A DNA stretch of 6,237 nucleotides from JAEZRQ01 sp049294415 (GCA_049294415.1 JBAQCS010000005.1:1-6237), one strand, 5' to 3'. Shown: positions 1 through 4,221, numbered from the stretch's first letter. The notes: generated by a model from the sequence alone, not told the origin. Program-made: numbers and translations.

Positions 1-710
1 TTATTAATATAATCTCTAATCTTTCGACCAGTGATTATGATTTTAGGCTTAAGCAGTTGCCTAGAAGAAAAAACTTTTTTCTTGCCAAATAAACGACCAT
101 CAAATAATGCTTTGCCAATATACTTAGCGACATATAAACCGATTCTAGAAACGTGGCGAATGTTATTTATATTAACAAAACCATGATTCCAAATTTTAGA
201 TAACTGATCGTTCGATACATAAGGCAGATTACAAATAACGTGATAGTGAATATTGCCACCATACTCTTTTTTAATCTTAGAGCGGTAATAATAATCGCTT
301 TGAAATTCCGGCACGGCTAGATATCTTAAATCGGGATAGTGTCGCTTTAATCTCTTGATAAAATTAGTAAAGATTAAATTACACTTATTGATATCTGTAA
401 ACGAGCCGTCATTTGATTTTTTGTCGTCAAAAGTCAAAGTGACAAAGGCTTTTAATTCGGGGTTAGCATTTATCAGTCTGACAATATTTGATTTAGTGCG
501 ACGCAGAGAAAAGTTATTTTTAATTTCTTGCTTATATTCTTCATGTTCAGCCTCAATTTCACTTGGCGGTATTTTTGGTTTCTTATTTACGCCTTGTTTT
601 CTTTTCTTTCTTTTAGTCCCTAGTCTAATCGGGTCTTCATAATCATAGATTTCTAAGATATTGCCTGAGATAATTAGTTTTTGCCAATAAGCTCTGGTTG
701 GCATTTCCAT
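1..710 (-). CDS. HUH rolling-circle replication initiator (Rep, phiX174 gpA / microvirus VP4-like), 3'-truncated by window
   Basis: An open frame of 236 codons starts at the ATG at 710-708, has an in-frame TAA five codons upstream, and runs off the window start, so the C-terminus is missing. Three ordered motifs mark an HUH endonuclease: FVTLTFDD (residues 89-96, motif 1), HYHVIC (155-160, the two metal-binding histidines H155 and H157) and YVAKYIGK (193-200) with candidate catalytic tyrosines Y193 and Y197. The Y-x-x-x-Y spacing and the YxxKYxxK signature are those of superfamily I initiators such as phiX174 gpA and VP4-type Reps. Such proteins nick one origin strand, stay covalently attached, and start rolling-circle replication. 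A basic stretch (about 31-46) precedes the nuclease domain. No Shine-Dalgarno site is visible. A hairpin with a matching nick core lies 17 bp upstream. The role is clear; whether it serves a plasmid, a phage or an integrated remnant is not. Confidence 0.88.
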   Translation of the reverse strand, partial: MEMPTRAYWQKLIISGNILEIYDYEDPIRLGTKRKKRKQGVNKKPKIPPSEIEAEHEEYKQEIKNNFSLRRTKSNIVRLINANPELKAFVTLTFDDKKSNDGSFTDINKCNLIFTNFIKRLKRHYPDLRYLAVPEFQSDYYYRSKIKKEYGGNIHYHVICNLPYVSNDQLSKIWNHGFVNINNIRHVSRIGLYVAKYIGKALFDGRLFGKKKVFSSRQLLKPKIIITGRKIRDYIN

Positions 711-726
711 AGCTTTGCGGTGTTAA

Positions 727-756
727 GTGTGCCTATAGTCAAGTTAATAGGCACAC
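727..756 (-). other. Candidate double-strand origin (dso): hairpin with AACTTGA in the loop
   Basis: GTGTGCCTAT (727-736) and ATAGGCACAC (747-756) form a perfect 10-bp inverted repeat around a 10-nt loop. Read on the minus strand (the rep coding strand) the loop is TAACTTGACT. phiX174 gpA and pC194-type Reps nick their origins within CTTG^A, and the neighbouring Rep carries the matching YVAKY motif. The predicted nick is between minus-strand bases 740 and 739. The hairpin lies 17 bp upstream of the rep start, so it could also act as an operator or structured leader. Confidence 0.5.
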
Positions 757-795
757 GGTTTTGGTTTCTAAAATCTCATTTACCAGCCGTCTTTG

Positions 796-841
796 TTTCC
801 TTTTTTCGGCTACCCAGAGGGATGTCGCCAAAAAAAGGAAA
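796..841. repeat. Long imperfect inverted repeat (about 18 bp stem)
   Basis: TTTCCTTTTTT (796-806) faces a run of seven A, GG and AAA (830-841). Inside it CGGC (807-810) pairs with GTCG (824-827) including one G-T pair, and CCC (813-815) pairs with GGG (819-821) across an AGA loop. A CC bulge and a 2x2 internal loop interrupt the stem. It is not followed by a T-run in either direction, so it is not a simple terminator. A single-strand origin or a structured part of the rep leader are possibilities. Confidence 0.45.
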
Positions 842-853
842 AACCACTAATAT

Positions 854-1087
854 CGGCTAGTCAAACTTTTAAAAGAACTTTGGGGACGGGCACAGTAAGG
901 CTGATAATTGGTGCTTGGCCAGTTACTCCAGTAGTCAGGCTTATTGCGGTTTGCCAATAAAAAAACACAAGTCATATACCCGAATATATGCTTGTGTTAT
1001 TTATGAGTTGGCAAAGAAATAGACTTTGCTCATGCTCATTATTTGAAGACTGCGTTTTAAAATATATGTCTGTAATCTGACTAGCCG
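854..1087. repeat. 10-bp long-range inverted repeat enclosing nested repeats
   Basis: CGGCTAGTCA (854-863) is the exact reverse complement of TGACTAGCCG (1078-1087). Nested inside are TTTGCCAA (950-957) with TTGGCAAA (1008-1015) and the hairpin at 964-998. The right arm also takes part in a local hairpin (1081-1094), so two mutually exclusive folds exist in any minus-strand transcript that reads through to 854. Confidence 0.45.
959..998 (-). terminator. Terminator-like hairpin with seven T, minus strand
   Basis: On the minus strand AACACAAG plus CATATA pairs with TATATG plus CTTGTGTT (14 bp, one bulged base, 6-nt loop). The strand continues directly into a run of seven T (complement of 959-965). 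This is the classic intrinsic terminator layout. The hairpin is nested in an outer 8-bp repeat (950-957/1008-1015). Confidence 0.6.
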
Positions 1088-1142
1088 TAGCTAGGTTTGT
1101 CTCCCCGCTATTATATTGTTATTTATGTTTATATAAGTCTAT
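959..1142 (-). ncRNA. Candidate small RNA or attenuated rep leader
   Basis: A minus-strand unit of about 184 nt is bounded by a promoter (-10 at 1149-1154) and a terminator-like hairpin with seven T. Internal hairpins are CTAGC-TACG-GCTAG (1094-1081), whose C(UACG)G loop is an extra-stable UNCG tetraloop only on the minus strand, and GCAAAG/CTTTGC (1029-1011) around a 7-nt loop. No coding frame with a ribosome-binding site is seen inside. It is not recognised as tmRNA, 6S, SRP or RNase P RNA. The same transcript, read through, would enter rep, so it may be a leader controlled by attenuation. The ends are predictions. Confidence 0.4.
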
Positions 1143-1148
1143 GAAGAT

Positions 1149-1177
1149 ATTATATACCGAAAGAAAACCGAATGCAA
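1149..1177 (-). promoter_or_regulatory. Sigma70-type promoter, minus strand
   Basis: TTGCAT (complement of 1172-1177) and a perfect TATAAT (complement of 1149-1154) are separated by exactly 17 bp. Transcription would start near 1142 and run toward rep. A second perfect TATAAT lies at 1110-1115 without a good -35 box. Confidence 0.55.
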
Positions 1178-1273
1178 TAGAATGAAATTTATTCATATTT
1201 TTTAAGAAAATTATCAACCTCCAATAATAGAGACAACTATATTTTTCTTTGGATTTCCTATATTCTACAAATT

Positions 1274-1307
1274 AAAAAGCGGTCGTAATTGCTACGCCGC
1301 CTTTTTT
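1274..1307. terminator. Bidirectional intrinsic terminator
   Basis: GCGG pairs with CCGC and CGTA with TACG around a short loop, with one bulged base on each side, flanked by an A-run (1274-1278) and a T-run (1302-1307). It lies 7 bp beyond the stop codon of the minus-strand gene that ends at 1314 and would end that transcript. The T-run also fits termination in the plus direction. Confidence 0.65.
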
Positions 1308-1313
1308 AAATAG

Positions 1314-1706
1314 CTAGATTTTCTTTTCATTGAGAAAATTAGCCAACTCCTTCATATCATCAGCTCTTCCTTCTAGTTCCGAATAGTATTTACTATCCAT
1401 GAAGTGGAAGTATTCTCCGATACGCGTAATCGCCTCTTCATAATTTTGAATTCCTGATGACCTAATAATTAAGTAAAAACCCATGGCATATTTTACTAAG
1501 CCTTCGGTTAAGACTCTCTTGCCAGTGTCTTCTATAGAATTTAATTCCAGAAGCAAACGAGACATATCAGATACTTCTCTTTTAATTGCTTGGTCTATAG
1601 TTTCGCCATTTTTTTCTGAACGAAATTTAAGACCATGTTCAACCAATCCTTCGTTAAAAGCTGTTAAGCCTTTCAACATTTTTTCATTAAATCCACAAAG
1701 TGCCAT
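1314..1706 (-). CDS. Conserved-looking small helical protein of unknown function
   Basis: The 130-residue product is not assigned to a named family. It looks soluble and mostly alpha-helical, without signal peptide or membrane segment. Notable stretches are MALCGFNEKMLKGL (1-14), FNEGLVEHGLKFRS (17-30) and the aromatic-rich FHFMDSKYYSELEG (100-113). I have a vague sense of similar small proteins in archaea and other deep-branching microbes but cannot verify it. The start is well supported: AAGGAGGT (complement of 1711-1718) lies 4 nt before the ATG, the only strong Shine-Dalgarno site in the window. The gene is monocistronic, closed by the terminator at 1274-1307, and divergent from the winged-helix gene at 1865. 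The palindrome between the two suggests joint control. The different initiation signal may indicate separate ancestry or simply high expression. Confidence 0.8.
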   Translation of the reverse strand: MALCGFNEKMLKGLTAFNEGLVEHGLKFRSEKNGETIDQAIKREVSDMSRLLLELNSIEDTGKRVLTEGLVKYAMGFYLIIRSSGIQNYEEAITRIGEYFHFMDSKYYSELEGRADDMKELANFLNEKKI

Positions 1707-1710
1707 TATG

Positions 1711-1718
1711 ACCTCCTT
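1711..1718 (-). promoter_or_regulatory. Strong Shine-Dalgarno site
   Basis: The minus strand reads AAGGAGGT, CATA, then ATG. This is close to the full anti-Shine-Dalgarno complement and fixes the start at 1706. Other genes here lack such a site. Confidence 0.85.
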
Positions 1719-1790
1719 TTTTAAAAATTATTATTAATTTATTTTTTAATGTTCTAACGCAATTAAACACCAAATTAGTCAAATTTAATA

Positions 1791-1820
1791 ATTTTATTAC
1801 ATTTTTGGTATATTAGTAAA
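1791..1820 (-). promoter_or_regulatory. Possible promoter for the gene at 1314-1706
   Basis: On the minus strand TTTACT (complement of 1815-1820) is followed after 18 bp by TAAAAT (complement of 1791-1796). The -35 box is the left arm of the palindrome at 1815-1833. The predicted leader is about 78 nt. Both boxes are imperfect in an AT-rich region, so this is tentative. Confidence 0.3.
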
Positions 1821-1833
1821 CTAATAGTTTACT
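1815..1833. promoter_or_regulatory. Palindromic operator between divergent genes
   Basis: AGTAAACT and AGTTTACT are exact reverse complements separated by AAT. The right arm overlaps the predicted -35 box (1828-1833) of the winged-helix gene, and the left arm the possible -35 box of the divergent gene. A repressor bound here could block both promoters; the regulator encoded at 1865 is the obvious candidate (inference). Confidence 0.55.
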
Positions 1834-1856
1834 TTTATTAGGTTTTTTGCTATAAT
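1828..1856 (+). promoter_or_regulatory. Extended -10 promoter giving a leaderless mRNA
   Basis: TTTACT (1828-1833), 17 bp, then TATAAT (1851-1856) preceded by TGC. Only 8 nt separate the -10 box from the ATG at 1865, so transcription should start at or next to the start codon. Confidence 0.7.
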
Positions 1857-1864
1857 AAAGGCAT

Positions 1865-2686
1865 ATGTTTTTGAAACCAAACACAATTGAAGAATTAATA
1901 ATTAACCAACTAAAAAATGGACCAAAGAAAAATATTGATTTGGTAAATTTTATAATTGATAAAAAAAATGGCACCAAACAAGGGGTGTATAAAGCGCTCA
2001 GAAAATTAAAGGTTGAGGAAATTATAACAACCCATAAAAACGAAACCTCACTTTCTGGTGTTTGGATAAAAAAAATGAGCGACTTTTTTGCAGTGACTCA
2101 ATTTCATTATAAACAACCGATAACGGCTTCTGGATTTTTATCTTTATCACAAGGACAAAAAATTTCTTTCTCTCTAAAGACGTTAACTGAATTAGATATT
2201 TTTTCTTCTCACGCTTTTTATTTATTAAACCAAATAATTCCCAAAGATAGACCTATTTTCGCTTTTAATTACCATCAATGGTTTTATTATGGTCGACAAG
2301 AAAACGATGAATTTTTATCTCGTGAAATAAAAAGACAAAAACAACCGCTACTTCTACTGCTTGGTAATGATAATATTCTAGATTTTGAAGTAAAAAAGAT
2401 TTACAATCAAAATAACTCACAATGTCATATTTTGGAAAAAGAATTATTCCCTCATAACTACTATTTTAATATTCTTGATGATTTTTTAATTGAATTTAAT
2501 TTAGACAAAAAGATAACTAATCTACTAGATAAATTTTTTAATAAACACAAAAAATTTGATGAGTCCGCTCAAGAAGAATTAAAATCCATTATTACTTTAA
2601 GAAGTAATAATAAGATGACTATTTCTAGAAATACTACAAAGATTGAAAAACTTAAAAAACAGTTTAAAAAATACTTTGTTTATTAA
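1865..2686 (+). CDS. Winged-helix transcriptional regulator with uncharacterised C-terminal domain
   Basis: The 273-residue protein begins with a winged-helix DNA-binding domain at about residues 5-70: an amphipathic first helix (IEELIINQLKNGPKKNIDLVNF), a recognition-helix-like segment (KQGVYKALRKLKVEEII) and a wing ending in GVWIKK. Pattern and position resemble MarR/TrmB/PaaX-type regulators. The rest, from about residue 72, is rich in aromatic and hydrophobic residues, including FAFNYHQWFYYGR and LLLLLGND, and reads like an alpha/beta effector or dimerisation domain I do not recognise. The C-terminus is strongly basic. The gene has no Shine-Dalgarno site; a TATAAT box 8 nt before the ATG predicts a leaderless transcript. 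A palindrome over its own -35 box suggests autoregulation. A terminator follows at 2769-2794. The regulator role is likely, its ligand and targets unknown. Confidence 0.75.
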   Translation: MFLKPNTIEELIINQLKNGPKKNIDLVNFIIDKKNGTKQGVYKALRKLKVEEIITTHKNETSLSGVWIKKMSDFFAVTQFHYKQPITASGFLSLSQGQKISFSLKTLTELDIFSSHAFYLLNQIIPKDRPIFAFNYHQWFYYGRQENDEFLSREIKRQKQPLLLLLGNDNILDFEVKKIYNQNNSQCHILEKELFPHNYYFNILDDFLIEFNLDKKITNLLDKFFNKHKKFDESAQEELKSIITLRSNNKMTISRNTTKIEKLKKQFKKYFVY

Positions 2687-2768
2687 TAAATTCCTCCCAT
2701 CTCTCAATTTCCCCAATAATTTCAACTATTTTTTCGGAAACTTGCGACTTTAAGACTACATCAATCAG

Positions 2769-2794
2769 AAACAGGCTTAATGGTCTGTTTTTTT
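2769..2794 (+). terminator. Intrinsic terminator of the winged-helix gene
   Basis: AAACAGGC (2769-2776) pairs with GTCTGTTT (2783-2790), an 8-bp stem with one G-T pair and a 6-nt loop. The T-run continues to 2794. It is about 80 nt beyond the stop codon. Confidence 0.65.
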
Positions 2795-2813
2795 ATATTT
2801 ATTATCTTAATGT

Positions 2814-2837
2814 TGACATTATATATAAATTATGTCA
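2814..2837. promoter_or_regulatory. Dyad-symmetric candidate operator
   Basis: TGACAT (2814-2819) and ATGTCA (2832-2837) are exact inverted arms of a 24-bp element matching 10 of 12 positions per half. It lies 43 bp upstream of the gene at 2881. A TTGACA sits at 2813-2818, but no good -10 box lies 16-18 bp after it, so the promoter of that gene remains unassigned. Confidence 0.3.
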
Positions 2838-2880
2838 GGCTTCAATTAGTATCTTAAAAACAACTCAAAAAATATAAATC

Positions 2881-3408
2881 ATGGATGTAACTAAAATTGA
2901 AGATTTAAAAGTAGGTTCAATTTATAATAGAGAGTATATTGGACCAAAAGATTACAAATTAAGAGAAACTTTTAGAATAAAGTCTGTAGATAAAAGTTTG
3001 GTTCTTAGACAATTATTTTCCTCTCATGGAAGTGTTTGTTCTCCTCAACTAGAGGGTAACCCCACCACATTTACAAGCCCTGAATATTTTTTTAAAGATC
3101 ATCGTGTTTGGGAGTGTGATAATCCAGAACAATGGTTTTATGGTGGTATATTTATCACGCTCGAAGAAGCTTTAGCTGAGTCATTAGTCACTATCGAAAA
3201 AATGGCTTACAAGTTTCGTAATCAATCAAAAGATTATATAAAAGTAAGTGATATAATTTCTTTTGATGGTGGCTGCGCTGTGGATTTTTACACAGAACCA
3301 ATCGATAAGTATCCTGATCTCAAAAAAGTATTTATTGTTTTCAAAAATTGGAAAGAGATGAAAGCGGAGGTGCGAAGATTTTACCCGTCAGCCTGGTTTA
3401 TGCCCTAA
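2881..3408 (+). CDS. Hypothetical protein, 175 residues, family unknown
   Basis: I do not recognise this protein. It looks cytosolic, without signal peptide or transmembrane helix. The N-terminal part (about 5-55, with VGSIYNREYIGPKDYKLRETF) suggests a small beta-rich fold. The middle has an aromatic-rich segment (VWECDNPEQWFYGGIFITLEEA split around residues 79-100) and a helix with AESLVTIEKMAYKFRNQ (102-118). The C-terminus ends in RRFYPSAWFMP. The phrase WFYGGIFITLEEA followed by a helix resembles proteins of unknown function in which a strand leads into a small helix, but no catalytic motif is evident. ATG 2881 is the only plausible start; no Shine-Dalgarno site precedes it. It stands alone between two terminators, so it is its own transcription unit, possibly controlled by the dyad at 2814-2837. 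Confidence 0.7.
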   Translation: MDVTKIEDLKVGSIYNREYIGPKDYKLRETFRIKSVDKSLVLRQLFSSHGSVCSPQLEGNPTTFTSPEYFFKDHRVWECDNPEQWFYGGIFITLEEALAESLVTIEKMAYKFRNQSKDYIKVSDIISFDGGCAVDFYTEPIDKYPDLKKVFIVFKNWKEMKAEVRRFYPSAWFMP

Positions 3409-3424
3409 AAGATTTTTTTTATTT

Positions 3425-3454
3425 AAGCTATCCTCAAACGGGTAGCTTTTTTTT
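3425..3454 (+). terminator. Intrinsic terminator of the gene at 2881-3408
   Basis: AAGCTATCC (3425-3433) pairs with GGGTAGCTT (3440-3448), a 9-bp stem with one wobble and a 6-nt loop. T continues from 3447 to 3454, giving a strong U-tract 16 nt after the stop codon. Confidence 0.85.
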
Positions 3455-3459
3455 GTAAT

Positions 3460-3486
3460 AAAAAAGCCAGCTCTTTTGAACTGGCT
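3460..3486 (-). terminator. Intrinsic terminator behind the 23S-like RNA element
   Basis: On the minus strand AGCCAGTTC (complement of 3478-3486) pairs with GAGCTGGCT (complement of 3465-3473) around an AAAA loop, 9 bp with one G-T pair, followed by a T-run (complement of 3460-3464). It begins 3 nt after the closing stem of the element at 3490-3563, so that element would be the 3' end of the transcript. It faces the terminator at 3425-3454. Confidence 0.85.
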
Positions 3487-3489
3487 AAA

Positions 3490-3563
3490 ACTTATAACAA
3501 ACGAGTTTTTCACTAACCCTTTAAACGTATGGCTGCTTCCAAGCCAACATCCTTATTATAAGT
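3490..3563 (-). ncRNA. 23S rRNA GTPase-associated-centre (L11-binding domain) mimic
   Basis: Read on the minus strand, 3552-3529 matches E. coli 23S rRNA 1055-1078 (from memory) at 23 of 24 positions: GGATGTTGGCTT, then G where rRNA has A1067, then GAAGCAGCCAT. TTTAAAG follows, as in rRNA 1081-1087, with one extra base before it. GGCT pairs with AGCC (helix 43). GGGTT (3519-3515) pairs with AACTC (3507-3503) around AGTGAAA, in the position of helix 44. A 12-bp stem closes the unit: 3563-3552 with 3490-3501, including two wobbles that are pairs only on the minus strand. In rRNA the closing helix 42 is a different GC-rich sequence, so this is a self-contained domain and not part of a 23S gene. 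It starts 8 nt after the stop codon of the NadM-like gene and runs into an intrinsic terminator. Function unknown; L11 binding is the first hypothesis. Confidence 0.75.
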
Positions 3564-3571
3564 TTATAAGG

Positions 3572-4096
3572 TTACATTTTTCGAAATCTGTCCCAATTGA
3601 TTGTAAAGGAATTTTTTACTTCTTCTACGACAATTGGATTTAAGAGTCCTTCAAGTGATCTGCCTTGTATTAAAGCATCTCGAACTTCGGTGGCGGATAC
3701 TTTAGGGGTTGTTCCATCAAATCGGTTCAATAATTCACATTTCCTTTGAGCTTCTAGAAAAAAATGTATATCTTCCTCACAACCTCCAAAAAATGTGGAT
3801 TTTTTAGAGTCTACTTTTCTTAAAGCTAAGATGTCATCCAAGGCTAGTAGCCATTCATTATTAGTTGGATAGTCTGGCAAGCCAACAACTTGAATACCTT
3901 CAAAGATTTTTTTCAAGAAGTTTCGTCTATCCTCATAAGAGAAGAGGTGTCTAAAAGACATGGCAGCATTGGAACTACCTAAAACAATCAAGCAGTTATT
4001 TAATCCGCAAATATTTATCATATTGCTAATTACTGCTTCATGACCAAGATGGGTTGGGGAAAATCTTCCCACAAAAATACCAAATTTATTTTCCAT
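3572..4096 (-). CDS. Nucleotidyltransferase, NadM-type NMN adenylyltransferase-like
   Basis: The 174-residue protein has the hallmarks of the HxGH nucleotidylyltransferase family: GRFSPTHLGH (residues 10-19, H16 and H19 binding the ATP phosphates) near the N-terminus and SATEVRDAL (134-142), the C-terminal ISxTxVR-type motif. Length, GSS at 40-42 and FSYEDRR (52-58, where NadM has its NPFT..ER segment) fit archaeal-type NMN adenylyltransferase, which makes NAD+ from NMN and ATP in the cytosol. In a reduced genome this would be the last step of NAD salvage. Substrate assignment is by family resemblance; another small nucleotide or phosphopantetheine-like substrate is possible. The start at 4096 follows a promoter at 4141-4169 with a leader of about 37 nt but no clear Shine-Dalgarno site. 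The transcript appears to end with the 23S-like element and a terminator, which is unusual for a metabolic gene. Confidence 0.82.
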   Translation of the reverse strand: MENKFGIFVGRFSPTHLGHEAVISNMINICGLNNCLIVLGSSNAAMSFRHLFSYEDRRNFLKKIFEGIQVVGLPDYPTNNEWLLALDDILALRKVDSKKSTFFGGCEEDIHFFLEAQRKCELLNRFDGTTPKVSATEVRDALIQGRSLEGLLNPIVVEEVKNSFTINWDRFRKM

Positions 4097-4140
4097 TATC
4101 TTCGATTTTTGGTTAGTAATTTTTAATGTTCGTTACCTTT

Positions 4141-4169
4141 GTATTATCACGCTTTAATATTTTTGTAAA
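4141..4169 (-). promoter_or_regulatory. Promoter of the NadM-like gene
   Basis: On the minus strand TTTACA (complement of 4164-4169) is followed after 17 bp by TAATAC (complement of 4141-4146), preceded by TGA, an extended -10. The start is expected near 4134. Confidence 0.6.
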
Positions 4170-4184
4170 TATCAGCAATAAACT

Positions 4185-4213
4185 TTGATTTTTGAGGTCA
4201 TTTTTGTTATATT
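4185..4213 (+). promoter_or_regulatory. Promoter of the acetyltransferase gene, leaderless layout
   Basis: TTGATT (4185-4190), 17 bp, then TATATT (4208-4213) preceded by TGT. Exactly 8 nt separate the -10 box from the ATG at 4222. This makes the TTG at 4192 an unlikely start, since it would lie between the two promoter boxes. Confidence 0.65.
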
Positions 4214-4221
4214 TAAGAAAT

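Larger units (their letters stand above)
711..1313. other. Gene-free, repeat-rich region: putative rolling-circle origin and rep leader / small RNA
   Basis: No open frame longer than about 30 codons with a ribosome-binding site is present on either strand. The stretch instead holds a perfect 10-bp hairpin next to rep, a long imperfect hairpin, a pair of 10-bp long-range inverted repeats, a minus-strand promoter with a downstream terminator-like hairpin, and a terminator shared with the gene to the right. Between about 1180 and 1270 the sequence is simple and AT-rich and nothing further is recognised. Confidence 0.6.

Noticed and set aside
355..642. Plus-strand open frame of 95 codons
   Set aside because: It lies antisense within the Rep gene, whose motifs show that the minus strand is coding.
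1..710. REP-associated or IS200/IS605-type Y1 transposase
   Set aside because: The YVAKY double tyrosine and the FVTLTFDD motif fit phiX/VP4-type initiators; the typical NHYHLL-type Y1 transposase context is missing.
988..1080. Plus-strand mini-ORF of 30 codons
   Set aside because: No ribosome-binding site or promoter, and it runs through the inverted repeats of the structured region.
1119..1196. Minus-strand mini-ORF of 25 codons with GGAGGT some 20 nt upstream
   Set aside because: The spacing is too long for a ribosome-binding site and the frame overlaps the predicted promoter at 1149-1177.
711..1313. tRNA, tmRNA, RNase P or SRP RNA, or a CRISPR array in the gene-free region
   Set aside because: No cloverleaf, no conserved cores of these RNAs, and no regularly spaced direct repeats were seen.
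1483..1737. Plus-strand open frame of 84 codons
   Set aside because: It is antisense to the minus-strand gene at 1314-1706, which has a strong Shine-Dalgarno site and a terminator; the plus frame has neither.
3487..3571. Part of a genuine 23S rRNA gene or rRNA contamination
   Set aside because: Only the L11-binding domain matches. The flanks are a protein gene and an intrinsic terminator, and the closing helix is AT-rich and unlike helix 42.
4192..4221. TTG start extending the acetyltransferase by 10 residues
   Set aside because: The codon lies between the -35 and -10 boxes of the promoter, and the 8-nt rule shared with two other genes points to ATG 4222.
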